In this document: piece by piece, positions 7,488 through 16,984 of the stretch
How positions within the stretch are numbered: position 1 is the first letter of the stretch
How the letters are laid out: the number at the start of each line of letters is the position of its first letter
Source: Neotamlana laminarinivorans
GTDB lineage: Bacteria > Bacteroidota > Bacteroidia > Flavobacteriales > Flavobacteriaceae
DNA length: 64,000 nt
Reading direction: 5' to 3'
Assembly (NCBI RefSeq): GCF_020523925.1
Contig: NZ_JAJAPW010000004.1
Location: 124,001-188,000, forward strand
Notes under the pieces: model-generated
The model's database searches: none
What the model saw: the letters and a program-made list of their open reading frames with translations, nothing else
What the model was told of the DNA's origin: nothing
Made by a program: the position numbers and the translations under genes

Positions 7488-10400
7488 ATGAAAAAGAGTT
7501 TTTTTTTAGTATTTCTTTTATGTTCTACAATAGTATATAGTCAACAAAAAACATATACTATATCATGGGATGAGAAAGGTAAAACTGTTTCTGGTGATGG
7601 TTTTTCGTATGAAGTACCTAGTTTTAGTAACGCCAATTATAATTTTGATTTTACAACCGGTCTTTTGTTTGTAGATCAATGGGAAAGTAGCAATATAGTT
7701 AATGAAGCTTCTGCTTCTATAAGTCAAGTTGTATACAATTCAATTTCTTTAAATGAATTAAAAGATTTAGATAAAAACCTTATACCAAACGAAGTTAAGT
7801 TTACTTTAAAAAATTCTATATCTAGAAATAAAAGGTATGCATACTTTCAAATATCACCCATTATTAAAGATTCCAATGGACAATTTAAAAAAATAATTTC
7901 TTTTAAATTAAATTATGATTTTGGTGTTTCATCAAAAAATATAACAAGTAAAACTTTTAATAATTTTAAAGGAATAACAAATTCGGTTTTAAGTTCTGGT
8001 GATTGGTATAAGTTTTATGTAGATACAACAGGCGTATTTAAATTAACAAGAAATTTCATACAGGGTTTAGGTGTAAATGTTTCGAGTGTAGACCCAAGAA
8101 CTATTAAAATTTACGGCTATGGAGGGCGCATGATTCCTTACGCAAATTCAACAGAATACCCAACAGATGTTCCAGAAAATGCAATTAAATTTATTGGGGA
8201 AGATGATGGGAGTTTTGACGATGAAGATTACATACTTTTTTATGCTGAAGGCCCACAAGGTTATAATGGAGAAAGTCAAACACATATAAATTGTTACACA
8301 GATAAAACTTACTATTATTTAAATATAAGTTCTGGCAATGGCAAACGAATTTCTGAAATGGTGCAGCCAACAAGCAATGCAGATTTGATTATAAGCACTT
8401 TTGAAGATTATAAGTATTATGAAGTTGATGATTATAATTTAGTCTCGCTTGGTAGGCGTTGGTTTGGCGATGTTTTTGATGTTGAAACAACAAAAACTTA
8501 TGATTTTAATTTTCCAGATCTGGTAACTAGTTCTCCCATAACATTGTCTGTAGTTGTAGCTTCAACATCATCAACAAGTACTAGCATGAGTGTAAGTTTA
8601 AACAATAACTTTGTTTCAAATTTATCATTAAGTGCTATTTCCTCGCCTATTTTGGCTAGTGGCGCATCTTATTTTGGTAATGTAAATTCAACGTCATCAG
8701 CTATATCTGTTCAGTTGGATTATGATAAAGCAGGAAATCCAAGTGCTATAGGGTATCTCGATTATATTTCAATTAAGGCTTTACGTAATTTAAATTTCTA
8801 TGGTAGTCAATTTCAGTTTGAAAATAGCGAGGTTGAAACTAATTCGGGAACAGGTCAGTACATTATATCCAATTCAACTCAATTGTCAGAGGTCTGGGAG
8901 GTAACAGATATATACAATGTAAGTAGTGTTAGTAACATAAATAACGACGATAATTTTAGTTTTAAAACAGAGCTTGGGAGTTTAAAAACTTATGTAGCGC
9001 TTTCAAATACAGATTATTTCACTCCTAATTCAGATTCAAACACAACGGTTTCAAATCAAAATTTAAAAGGTACAATATTTAATAATGGTTCGGGTGTTTT
9101 TGAAGATATCGATTATATAATAGTATCACCAACTAATATGCTAAGTCAAGCACAGCGCCTTGCAAACATAAACGAAGAACAATACAATTTAAATATTAAA
9201 GTAATAACCCTAGACGAGATTTATGCAGAATTTAGTACAGGCAATCCAGATGTTGCGGCTATTAGAAATTTTGTAAAATACGTATACAATAATGCGAGTT
9301 CAACAGATGCAAGAATAAAATATTTGTGCTTATTTGGCGATAGTTCTTACGATTACAAAAATAGGGTTTCAGGCAATACTAATATTGTGCCCTCGTGGCA
9401 TACTTACAATAGTTTTAGTTTAACCTCATCTTTTATTTCTGATGATTTTTACGGATTAATGGATGATAACGAAGGTAACCTAGCAACAAGCGATAAACTA
9501 GATATTGCAATTGGTCGTATTTTAGCAGATACACCTCAACGAGCTATAGAATTAGTTGATAAAATTGAATCATACTACAATAAGGAATCTTTTGGAAGCT
9601 GGAGAAATAATTTCGTAGTAATTTCAGATGATGTAGATGAAGATTGGGAAGGTTTATTACAAGAAACTACAGATAATGTCGGGAATTTAGTTTCAGATGA
9701 AAAACCATTTATAAACGTTGTAAAAATTCATTCCGATTCCTTTCAGCAAGAAACCTCAGCTGGAGGCGATCGTTATCCAGATGTTGCAACCGAAATAGTA
9801 AACGCAATTGATAACGGAGCTTTGGTGATAAATTATTTTGGCCACGGTGGAGAAGATGGATTGGCCGAAGAACAAATCTTTTTAAAAACAGATATTAATA
9901 ACCTGCGTAACTTGTTTAAACTTAATTGTTTTGTTACTGTTACTTGCGAATTTACTCGTTTCGATAATCCGTTGCGAGAAACTGCAGGCGAGCTTACCTA
10001 TTGGAACGAAACCGCAGGAGCTATTGGGCTAATAACAACCACCAGACAAATTTTTGTAAGTTTCGCTATAAACTTTAATAACACTTTAGGTCAATATTTA
10101 TTCTCTTACAGTGATGATGACGATTATGGTGATTACGAATATCCATCAATGGCAGAAGCCTTACGTCTAGCTAAAAGCGATCCTGCAGTAGCAAGTTCTA
10201 GTCAAAAACGACTTATATTTTTTATAGGAGATCCAGCCATGAAGCTGGCGTTTCCAGAGCCAAATATTGCTCTCACAGAAATTAACGATGTGCCTGTAGC
10301 TCAAGCAACCGACACTTTAAAGGCTTTGGGGCGAGTAAAATTAGCGGGTCAAGTAACCGATTTATCTGGGAATTTGTTATCGAATTATAATGGTACACTG

Positions 10401-11372
10401 TCAACAACAATTTACGATAAGCCAATAGAGCGCGAAACATTAGCAAACGATGGTACAAGGTTAAATGGTGAGCTTGTGGTTTTAGATTTTGAAACTTTAG
10501 GAGAAATTATTTTTAGAGGGCAAGCTTCTATTACAAATGGAGAATTCGAATTTGAATTTATTGTGCCCAAAGATATTGGTATTCCAGTAGATTATGGTAA
10601 AGTTAGTTTTTATGCAAAAAACACCGAATTAACCCAAAACCAAACAGGAGCAAGTGTAAATACCGTTTTAATTGGAGGTTTAAATGAAGATGCGCCAGAA
10701 GATAATGAGGGCCCAATGATTAATTTGTTTATGAATGATGAGAGCTTTGTTTCTGGAGGAATCACAAACGAAAGCCCAACATTGTTAGTAAAATTAGAAG
10801 ATTTAAATGGTATAAATACCGCAAGCGGAATAGGTCACGATATTGAAGCTGTCCTAGATGGAGATGAAACCAACCCAATTACACTAAATAGTTATTACCA
10901 AACCGAAGTAGATGATTACACTAAAGGTGTGGTTACATATTTGTTTAACGATTTAGAACCTGGTTTGCATACATTAACATTAACAGCATGGGATGTCTAC
11001 AACAATTCATCAACAGCCGAAATACAATTTATTGTTTATGATGAAGATGAGCAACTTGTAATAGAAAATGTGTTGAACTATCCAAATCCTTTTGTCAATT
11101 ACACAGAATTTTGGTTTAATCACAATAGTTCGGAGTCTTTAGACGTTTCTATACAGATATTTACAGTTTCCGGTAAGCTAGTTCGTACATTAAATGGCCA
11201 AACAACTAGCGGTATTGTTACAACAGGTTCTTTATCCAGGGATATTATTTGGGATGGACGTGACGATTTTGGAGATAAAATTGGTAAAGGAGTTTACATA
11301 TATAAATTAAAAGTGCATTCCAATCTATTAAATAAAACAGTTGAAAAAATTGAAAAACTTGTTATACTCTAA
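7488..11372 (+). CDS. porU: T9SS C-terminal signal peptidase PorU
   Basis: Gingipain-type (C25) cysteine peptidase on the cell surface that removes the C-terminal sorting domain of T9SS cargo and attaches the mature protein (role established for Porphyromonas PorU). The 1294 residues begin with signal peptide MKKSFFLVFLLCSTIVYSQ. The catalytic pair is visible: His in NYFGHGGEDGLAEEQ (about residue 786) and Cys in FVTVTCEFTRFD (about residue 820). A peptidase C25 core precedes them (about 540-900, with YLCLFGDSSYDYKN). The C-terminus ends in a FlgD/sorting-like module (YPNPFVNYTEFWF, then GKGVYIYKLKV). It sits next to gldJ and porV. Nothing looks truncated. Confidence 0.93.
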   Translation: MKKSFFLVFLLCSTIVYSQQKTYTISWDEKGKTVSGDGFSYEVPSFSNANYNFDFTTGLLFVDQWESSNIVNEASASISQVVYNSISLNELKDLDKNLIPNEVKFTLKNSISRNKRYAYFQISPIIKDSNGQFKKIISFKLNYDFGVSSKNITSKTFNNFKGITNSVLSSGDWYKFYVDTTGVFKLTRNFIQGLGVNVSSVDPRTIKIYGYGGRMIPYANSTEYPTDVPENAIKFIGEDDGSFDDEDYILFYAEGPQGYNGESQTHINCYTDKTYYYLNISSGNGKRISEMVQPTSNADLIISTFEDYKYYEVDDYNLVSLGRRWFGDVFDVETTKTYDFNFPDLVTSSPITLSVVVASTSSTSTSMSVSLNNNFVSNLSLSAISSPILASGASYFGNVNSTSSAISVQLDYDKAGNPSAIGYLDYISIKALRNLNFYGSQFQFENSEVETNSGTGQYIISNSTQLSEVWEVTDIYNVSSVSNINNDDNFSFKTELGSLKTYVALSNTDYFTPNSDSNTTVSNQNLKGTIFNNGSGVFEDIDYIIVSPTNMLSQAQRLANINEEQYNLNIKVITLDEIYAEFSTGNPDVAAIRNFVKYVYNNASSTDARIKYLCLFGDSSYDYKNRVSGNTNIVPSWHTYNSFSLTSSFISDDFYGLMDDNEGNLATSDKLDIAIGRILADTPQRAIELVDKIESYYNKESFGSWRNNFVVISDDVDEDWEGLLQETTDNVGNLVSDEKPFINVVKIHSDSFQQETSAGGDRYPDVATEIVNAIDNGALVINYFGHGGEDGLAEEQIFLKTDINNLRNLFKLNCFVTVTCEFTRFDNPLRETAGELTYWNETAGAIGLITTTRQIFVSFAINFNNTLGQYLFSYSDDDDYGDYEYPSMAEALRLAKSDPAVASSSQKRLIFFIGDPAMKLAFPEPNIALTEINDVPVAQATDTLKALGRVKLAGQVTDLSGNLLSNYNGTLSTTIYDKPIERETLANDGTRLNGELVVLDFETLGEIIFRGQASITNGEFEFEFIVPKDIGIPVDYGKVSFYAKNTELTQNQTGASVNTVLIGGLNEDAPEDNEGPMINLFMNDESFVSGGITNESPTLLVKLEDLNGINTASGIGHDIEAVLDGDETNPITLNSYYQTEVDDYTKGVVTYLFNDLEPGLHTLTLTAWDVYNNSSTAEIQFIVYDEDEQLVIENVLNYPNPFVNYTEFWFNHNSSESLDVSIQIFTVSGKLVRTLNGQTTSGIVTTGSLSRDIIWDGRDDFGDKIGKGVYIYKLKVHSNLLNKTVEKIEKLVIL

Positions 11373-11406
11373 TAAAAACATATATTTGTTAACTAAACCT
11401 ACGTTT

Positions 11407-12654
11407 ATGAAGAATAAAATACTAATCACCTTCATTTTTATTATTGCGCTTAAATCTAGTGTTTTGGCTCAGGAAACAACAGTTGTAGTTCCTAATGATA
11501 ATGATAGCCGTGTAATTACAACAGGAATCCCATTTTTATCCATCGCTTCAGATGCTCGCGCAGCTGGATTAGCCGATATGGGTGTGGCAACAAGTGTAGA
11601 TGCTTATTCTCAACAATGGAATTCATCAAAATATGCATTTTCAGAAACTCAATCAGGCGTAGGTGTAAGTTATACACCTTATTTGAGTAAATTAGTAAAC
11701 GATATCTTTTTAGGATCGGTTACATATTTTAATAGATTAGATGAGCGTAGTGCATTTGCAGCTAGTTTAAGATATTTTTCTTTAGGCGAAATAGAATTTG
11801 TTGATGGGCCAGACGATACACCAAGGCAACAAAAACCAAATGAATTTTCTCTTGATGCCTCTTATGCATTACGTTTGTCAGACGAATTTGCAATGTCTGT
11901 AGCCATGCGCTATTTACGTTCAGATTTAAGAATTCAAGGTGTAGATGGCGATATAAGTCCTGCAAATACATTTGGTGTAGATATCTCTGGGTTTTATCAA
12001 GGTGAAGAACAAGCGTACAACGATTTTAATGGACGTTGGCGAGGTGGATTTGCTATTCAAAATATTGGACCAAAATTTAAATATGATGAAGGCGGTGAAG
12101 AAAACTTCCAGCCAACAACGTTGCGTTTAGGTGGTGGTTTCGATTTTATTTTCGATGATTATAACAAAATTGCAGTAACAGCCGAAGTTACAAAGCTTTT
12201 AGTGCCAACACCTCCACAATTAGGAACAGAATATGTTTTTGAAGATGTAAACGGTAATGGTACTTATGAAGAAGATGAAGATACCCTAATAAGTCAAACA
12301 GATAATGTTATTTACGCAGGTCAATCCGACGATGTAGGATTTTTATCAGGGATTTTTCAATCTTTCGGTGATGCACCTGGCGGTTTTAGTGAAGAGTTAA
12401 AAGAGTTCACTTGGGCATTAGGTGCAGAATATCAATATCAAGATTCTTTTGCTTTTAGAGCAGGTTACTTTAATGAAGCCGAGGAAAAAGGAGCAAGGAA
12501 GTTTTTAGCATTAGGTGCTGGTTTTAAGGCAAATGTTGTAAATATCGATTTATCGTATTTGTTCTCTGCATCAAAAGTACAAAGTCCTTTAGAAGGTACT
12601 TTGCGTTTTTCTTTAACCTTTAATATTGGAGAGGGTGCTTATTTAGAGTATTAA
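11407..12654 (+). CDS. porV: T9SS outer-membrane protein PorV
   Basis: A 415-residue outer-membrane beta-barrel of the FadL-like PorV/LptO family. It carries secreted cargo from the translocon to PorU in the attachment complex (family knowledge). The start at 11407 gives signal peptide MKNKILITFIFIIALKSSVLAQ. An in-frame ATG at 11341 lies inside the porU coding end and adds a non-signal leader, so it was rejected. Diagnostic early sequence is TGIPFLSIASDARAAGLADM, followed by alternating amphipathic strands. It ends in an outer-membrane style terminus. It follows porU by 34 nt and is followed by a terminator, so porU-porV is a two-gene unit. Confidence 0.93.
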   Translation: MKNKILITFIFIIALKSSVLAQETTVVVPNDNDSRVITTGIPFLSIASDARAAGLADMGVATSVDAYSQQWNSSKYAFSETQSGVGVSYTPYLSKLVNDIFLGSVTYFNRLDERSAFAASLRYFSLGEIEFVDGPDDTPRQQKPNEFSLDASYALRLSDEFAMSVAMRYLRSDLRIQGVDGDISPANTFGVDISGFYQGEEQAYNDFNGRWRGGFAIQNIGPKFKYDEGGEENFQPTTLRLGGGFDFIFDDYNKIAVTAEVTKLLVPTPPQLGTEYVFEDVNGNGTYEEDEDTLISQTDNVIYAGQSDDVGFLSGIFQSFGDAPGGFSEELKEFTWALGAEYQYQDSFAFRAGYFNEAEEKGARKFLALGAGFKANVVNIDLSYLFSASKVQSPLEGTLRFSLTFNIGEGAYLEY

Positions 12655-12677
12655 TCAATAAAATATTTATAAAGTAA

Positions 12678-12710
12678 ATAAAAACTATTGTCTTTGGCAG
12701 TAGTTTTTTT
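12678..12710 (+). terminator. Terminator after porV
   Basis: An A-rich lead, the hairpin ACTATTGTC-TTT-GGCAGTAGT (9 bp with two G-T pairs) and then seven T, 24 nt after the porV stop. Confidence 0.75.
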
Positions 12711-12738
12711 ATGTCAACATATATAGTTAAATTTGAGT

Positions 12739-13221
12739 ATGAAGGAAATAGTAATAGAATCTAAATTATTTGTTTTCGAAAATTTAGATAAACTCCCCAA
12801 GCCCTCTCAAGAATTAATGCAAAAAGCTATCGAAGCAAGGCAAAAAGCCTATGCTCCTTACTCTCAATTTCATGTTGGAGCAGCATTATTACTAGAAAAT
12901 GGTGAAATAATAACAGGGAATAACCAAGAGAACGCCTCTTATCCATCTGGATTATGTGCAGAACGAACCGCAATTTATTATGCAGGCTCAAAATATCCAG
13001 ATGTAAAAATAGTTGAAATGGCTATATCAGCAGGATCACAACTTAAAGAAACTACAGAGCCAATTCCACCATGTGGAGCTTGTAGACAAGCCATAGCAGA
13101 ATACGAAATCAAACAAGAATCACCAATAAAAATTTATTTTATGGGGGCTTCAGGAAAGGTTGCAAAATCTAATTCTTTAGAAAATTTATTGCCTTTAATG
13201 TTTAATAAAGAAGCATTATAA
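12739..13221 (+). CDS. cdd: Cytidine deaminase
   Basis: Zinc-dependent enzyme that converts cytidine or deoxycytidine to uridine or deoxyuridine in pyrimidine salvage. The ATG at 12739 gives 160 residues. A TTG six bases earlier is possible but unnecessary. Zinc and catalytic residues are all present: Cys73-Ala-Glu75 (CAERTAIYYAG) and PCGACRQ with Cys112 and Cys115. This is the tetrameric T-CDA pattern of three Cys ligands, with YAPYSQFHVGAAL before it. It is slightly longer than the ~130-residue bacterial T-CDA because of an N-terminal extension, seen in many flavobacterial homologues. It lies between the porV terminator and the pdhA promoter, probably as a single gene. Confidence 0.95.
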   Translation: MKEIVIESKLFVFENLDKLPKPSQELMQKAIEARQKAYAPYSQFHVGAALLLENGEIITGNNQENASYPSGLCAERTAIYYAGSKYPDVKIVEMAISAGSQLKETTEPIPPCGACRQAIAEYEIKQESPIKIYFMGASGKVAKSNSLENLLPLMFNKEAL

Positions 13222-13275
13222 CAAAATGAAGTAAAAAATTACGATTTTCGGTTTTTTCATTAATAACTAAAGTGT

Positions 13276-13283
13276 TACTTTTG
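13276..13283 (+). promoter_or_regulatory. Likely -7 element of the pdhA-pdhC promoter
   Basis: TACTTTTG matches TAnnTTTG 57 nt before the pdhA ATG. The -33 position holds only a T-run without a clear TTG. Confidence 0.4.
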
Positions 13284-13340
13284 TTACCAGCTTGTTTTAA
13301 TTTAATAACAAGCAGTATTTTACTTTATAAATTGAATTAA

Positions 13341-14339
13341 ATGCAAAAAGTCACAAAAGAGGTTTACCTTAAATGGTATGAAGACATGTTATTCTGGAGA
13401 AAGTTTGAAGATAAACTTGCTGCAGTATATATTCAACAAAAAGTTAGAGGATTTCTTCACTTGTATAATGGTCAAGAGGCAGTATTAGCAGGAGCTTTAC
13501 ATGCCATGGATTTAACCAAAGACAAAATGATAACAGCTTACCGTAATCACGTACAGCCTATAGGCATGGGAGTAGACCCTAAGCGTGTAATGGCAGAGTT
13601 ATACGGTAAAGCTACAGGAACTTCTAAAGGAATGGGTGGTTCTATGCACATCTTTTCTAAAGAGCACCGCTTTTACGGTGGTCATGGTATTGTTGGAGGT
13701 CAAATTCCTTTAGGTGCTGGTATTGCATTTGGTGATAAATACCACGGAGTAGATGGTGTAACACTTTGTTGCTTTGGTGATGGTGCTGCACGTCAAGGTT
13801 CTTTACATGAAAGTTTCAATTTAGCAATGCTTTGGAATTTACCAGTAGTATTTGTTTGCGAGAACAATGGTTATGCTATGGGAACTTCTGTTGAAAGAAC
13901 TGCAAACCACGAAGAAATTTGGAAACTAGGATTAGGCTACGAAATGCCTTGCGGACCAGTTGATGGTATGGATCCTGTAAAAGTAGCCGAAGCGTTTGAT
14001 GAAGCTATTACTCGTGCAAGAACAGGTGGTGGTCCAACTTTCTTAGAATTAAAAACGTATCGTTACAGAGGGCACTCAATGTCTGATGCACAACACTACA
14101 GAACTAAAGAAGAAGTAGAGGAATACAAAAAAATAGATCCTATTACACAGGTAAAAGATATTTTACTTAAAAAGAAATATGCTACCGAAGAGGAAATTAA
14201 AGTAATAGATAAACGTGTAAAAGAACGCGTTTTAGAATGTGAGAAATTTGCTGAAGAATCTCCATTCCCAGAAGTACAACAATTATATGATGTTGTTTAC
14301 GAACAAGAAGATTATCCATTTATAAAACATAAACTATAA
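13341..14339 (+). CDS. pdhA: Pyruvate dehydrogenase E1 component, alpha subunit
   Basis: Thiamine-diphosphate subunit that decarboxylates pyruvate in the PDH complex. The 332 residues match the alpha subunit of heterotetrameric (alpha2beta2) E1. The ThDP-binding motif runs from FGDGAARQGSLHESFN (about 145) to ENNGYAMGTS (about 175-184). The phosphorylation-loop-like YRGHSMSD is present near 245. It is followed after 3 nt by the E2 gene. No E1-beta gene is adjacent, so pdhB must lie elsewhere, a split arrangement common in flavobacteria. Confidence 0.95.
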   Translation: MQKVTKEVYLKWYEDMLFWRKFEDKLAAVYIQQKVRGFLHLYNGQEAVLAGALHAMDLTKDKMITAYRNHVQPIGMGVDPKRVMAELYGKATGTSKGMGGSMHIFSKEHRFYGGHGIVGGQIPLGAGIAFGDKYHGVDGVTLCCFGDGAARQGSLHESFNLAMLWNLPVVFVCENNGYAMGTSVERTANHEEIWKLGLGYEMPCGPVDGMDPVKVAEAFDEAITRARTGGGPTFLELKTYRYRGHSMSDAQHYRTKEEVEEYKKIDPITQVKDILLKKKYATEEEIKVIDKRVKERVLECEKFAEESPFPEVQQLYDVVYEQEDYPFIKHKL

Positions 14340-14342
14340 ATA

Positions 14343-15956
14343 ATGGCTATAGTAGTAAATATGCCGCGTTTAAGCGACACTATGGAAGAAGGAACCGTGG
14401 CAACATGGTTAAAAAAAGTTGGTGATAAGGTTGAAGAAGGAGATATTTTAGCAGAAATTGAAACCGATAAAGCCACAATGGAGTTCGAATCTTTTAACGA
14501 AGGAACATTACTTCATATAGGTGTGCAAGAAGGTGAAACTACAAAAGTAGATGAGCTTTTAGCAATTATAGGTGATGAAGGTGAAGATATTTCTGGACTA
14601 TTAAATGGAGGTAGTGCTCCTGCTGAGGCTCCTGCAGAAGAGTCTTCAAGTAATTCAGAAGAAGCACCAGCAGCTGAAACTCCTGCTCAAGAATTACCTG
14701 AAGGTGTAATAGTTGTAACTATGCCACGTTTAAGTGATACTATGGAAGAAGGAACTGTAGCAACTTGGTTGAAAAAAGTTGGCGATACAGTTGAAGAAGG
14801 AGATATTTTAGCAGAAATTGAAACTGATAAAGCAACCATGGAATTTGAGTCATTTCAATCTGGTACTTTATTAGAAATAGGTTTACAAGAAGGAGAATCG
14901 GCAAAAGTAGATTCTTTATTAGCAATAATTGGTCCTGCAGGAACAGATGTTTCTGGAGTAGCATCAGGTTTTTCTGCGACAGCAGCAAAAACTGAGGTAG
15001 CACCAAAGGCAGAAGCTCCAAAAGCTGCGGCACAAGCTCCAGCAAAAAGCGAGTCTAAGCCAAGTGCGCCAAAACCAACACCTGTAACAGAAAACGGTCG
15101 TGTATTTGTTTCGCCTTTAGCTAAAAAATTAGCTGAAGAAAAAGGAATTAACTTAACTAAAGTTCAAGGTACTGGTGAAAACGGACGTATAGTTAAACGC
15201 GATATAGAAAATTACGAACCTGCAGCTGCAGTAGCAGAAAGTCCTGCTGTTACTAGTTTTGCTGTTGCCGGAGAAGAAAAAACAGAAGAAGTTAAAAACT
15301 CTTCAATGCGTAAAGCTATTGCTAAGTCGTTAGGTAAATCTAAATTTACTGCACCACACTTCTACTTAAATATTGAAGTAGATATGGATAACGCTATTGC
15401 TTCTCGTAAAACAATAAACGCTATTCCAGATACAAAAGTATCTTTTAACGATATGGTTGTAAAAGCTTGTGCTATGGCACTTGTAAAACACCCACAAGTA
15501 AATACTACTTGGGATGATAACGTAACTAAATTCCATAGTCATATTCACGTTGGTGTGGCTGTAGCTGTAGACGACGGTTTAGTTGTACCAGTTATTAAGC
15601 ACACAAATGCATTAAGCTTAACTCAAATTGGTTCTTCGGTTCGTGATTTAGCTGGAAAAGCAAGAAACAAAAAAATTAAACCAGATGAAATGTCTGGAAG
15701 TACATTTACAGTTTCTAACTTAGGGATGTTTGGTATTCAGAGTTTTACATCTATTATCAATCAACCTAACTCAGCAATTTTATCGGTTGGAGCAATTGTA
15801 CAAAAACCAGTTGTAAAAGATGGTCAAATAGTTGTGGGTAATACCATGATGTTAACCTTAGCATGCGATCACAGAACGGTTGATGGTGCAGTAGGAGCCC
15901 AATTTTTACAAACTTTAAAAACATTTATTGAGAACCCAGTAACTATGATTGCGTAG
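14343..15956 (+). CDS. pdhC: Dihydrolipoamide acetyltransferase (PDH E2)
   Basis: Core acyltransferase of the PDH complex, 537 residues. Two lipoyl domains in tandem are nearly identical, each with the lipoylated Lys in DKATMEFES (Lys43 and Lys163). They are separated by Ala/Pro/Glu-rich flexible linkers. A peripheral-subunit-binding domain follows (VFVSPLAKKLAEE to GENGRIVKRDI, about 253-290), then the catalytic domain (about 315-537) ending in DHRTVDGAVGA with catalytic His510 and Asp514. The repeated lipoyl domains make a near-direct repeat at DNA level (about 14355-14500 and 14720-14870). It is co-transcribed with pdhA and ends at a strong terminator. Confidence 0.96.
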   Translation: MAIVVNMPRLSDTMEEGTVATWLKKVGDKVEEGDILAEIETDKATMEFESFNEGTLLHIGVQEGETTKVDELLAIIGDEGEDISGLLNGGSAPAEAPAEESSSNSEEAPAAETPAQELPEGVIVVTMPRLSDTMEEGTVATWLKKVGDTVEEGDILAEIETDKATMEFESFQSGTLLEIGLQEGESAKVDSLLAIIGPAGTDVSGVASGFSATAAKTEVAPKAEAPKAAAQAPAKSESKPSAPKPTPVTENGRVFVSPLAKKLAEEKGINLTKVQGTGENGRIVKRDIENYEPAAAVAESPAVTSFAVAGEEKTEEVKNSSMRKAIAKSLGKSKFTAPHFYLNIEVDMDNAIASRKTINAIPDTKVSFNDMVVKACAMALVKHPQVNTTWDDNVTKFHSHIHVGVAVAVDDGLVVPVIKHTNALSLTQIGSSVRDLAGKARNKKIKPDEMSGSTFTVSNLGMFGIQSFTSIINQPNSAILSVGAIVQKPVVKDGQIVVGNTMMLTLACDHRTVDGAVGAQFLQTLKTFIENPVTMIA

Positions 15957-15985
15957 TTATTAAGTACTTTTTAATTTATAAAATA

Positions 15986-16020
15986 AAAACCTGGATCAAT
16001 TAATTTGATTCAGGTTTTTT
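15986..16020 (+). terminator. Terminator after pdhC
   Basis: The stem AAACCTGGATCAA / TTTGATTCAGGTTT has one mismatch and is followed by a T-run, 30 nt after the pdhC stop. Confidence 0.8.
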
Positions 16021-16048
16021 TATCTTTAAACAAAGAATATTTTAAATA

Positions 16049-16984
16049 ATGAAACAAATATTATCTGTATTTAGTTTACTAACTATACTATGTTGTTCAA
16101 CTTCTAAAGCATTTCAAGTAAAAGAACAATCCGTTAAAACAAGTTTAACATATTTAGCTTCCAATGAGTTAAACGGAAGGCAAACCGGAACACCAGGTAT
16201 TGAAAAGGCGGCGATTTACATAGAATCTATTTTTAAAGACTATAAAGTATCTCCTTATTTCGAAACCTATCGCGATAGCTTTCAGCTTAAAGATATTACA
16301 GGTTATAATATAGTTGGGTATTTAGAAGGAAACGACCCTAAATTAAAAGATGAATTTGTAATTCTAGGCGCACATTACGATCACATTGGAACGGCAAAAA
16401 CTGTAGATGACGATAGTATTGCTAACGGAGCTAACGATGATGCTTCAGGAACTGTGGCGGTTTTAGAATGGGCAAAATATTTCGCAAAAGCAAAAAACAA
16501 TAAACGCAGTGTTTTATTTACCCTATATTCAGCAGAAGAAATGGGTTTAAAAGGTTCTGCTCATTTAGCCAAAGTTTTAAAAGAACAAAATTTAAACTTG
16601 TACACCATGATAAATTTTGAAATGATTGGTGTGCCAAGGACTTTTGGTAATAAATTAAGTTATGTAACAGGCTATAAAAACTCGAATATTGCGGATAAAT
16701 TGAACGCTTATGCTGGAGAATCTCTAGTCGGATTTTTGCCGCAGGCTAAAAAGTTTAACTTATTTAAACGTTCAGATAATTTTCCGTTTTTCAATGAGTT
16801 TAATGTGCCTGCGCACGCCATTTCGACGTTTGATTTTACCAATTTTGATTATTATCATCATGTTGACGATGAAGCTGAAAATATGGACTTTACCCACATG
16901 ACCAACTTTATAAATAAAATGATTCCTGCACTTGAAGGCATGATTAATGCACCTTCAAAAGAAATAAAACTAAACGATGAGTAA
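16049..16984 (+). CDS. M28 family zinc aminopeptidase, exported
   Basis: A 311-residue exported metallopeptidase with a two-zinc M28 fold. The N-terminus MKQILSVFSLLTILCC is a signal sequence. The Cys pair could act as a non-canonical lipobox, but this is uncertain. Metal-ligand motifs in order are GAHYDHIG, GANDDASGTVAVLE, SAEEMGLKGS (catalytic Glu plus ligand Glu), INFEMIGV and the C-terminal DYYHHVDDEAENMDF. It probably trims peptides in the periplasm or at the surface. Its last 8 bases overlap the next gene (SDR), so the pair is translationally coupled, but I see no shared pathway. Confidence 0.88.
   Translation: MKQILSVFSLLTILCCSTSKAFQVKEQSVKTSLTYLASNELNGRQTGTPGIEKAAIYIESIFKDYKVSPYFETYRDSFQLKDITGYNIVGYLEGNDPKLKDEFVILGAHYDHIGTAKTVDDDSIANGANDDASGTVAVLEWAKYFAKAKNNKRSVLFTLYSAEEMGLKGSAHLAKVLKEQNLNLYTMINFEMIGVPRTFGNKLSYVTGYKNSNIADKLNAYAGESLVGFLPQAKKFNLFKRSDNFPFFNEFNVPAHAISTFDFTNFDYYHHVDDEAENMDFTHMTNFINKMIPALEGMINAPSKEIKLNDE

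Noticed and set aside
7304-7540. 78-codon + strand frame in the gldJ-porU gap
   Set aside because: It overlaps the porU start in another frame, has no family likeness and covers the probable porU promoter.
14355-14870. Long near-direct repeat suggesting a duplication artefact
   Set aside because: It is the tandem lipoyl domains of pdhC, normal for E2 proteins.
14740-15045. 101-codon Leu-rich antisense frame in pdhC
   Set aside because: Shadow of the Ala/Pro/Lys-rich linker read on the other strand.
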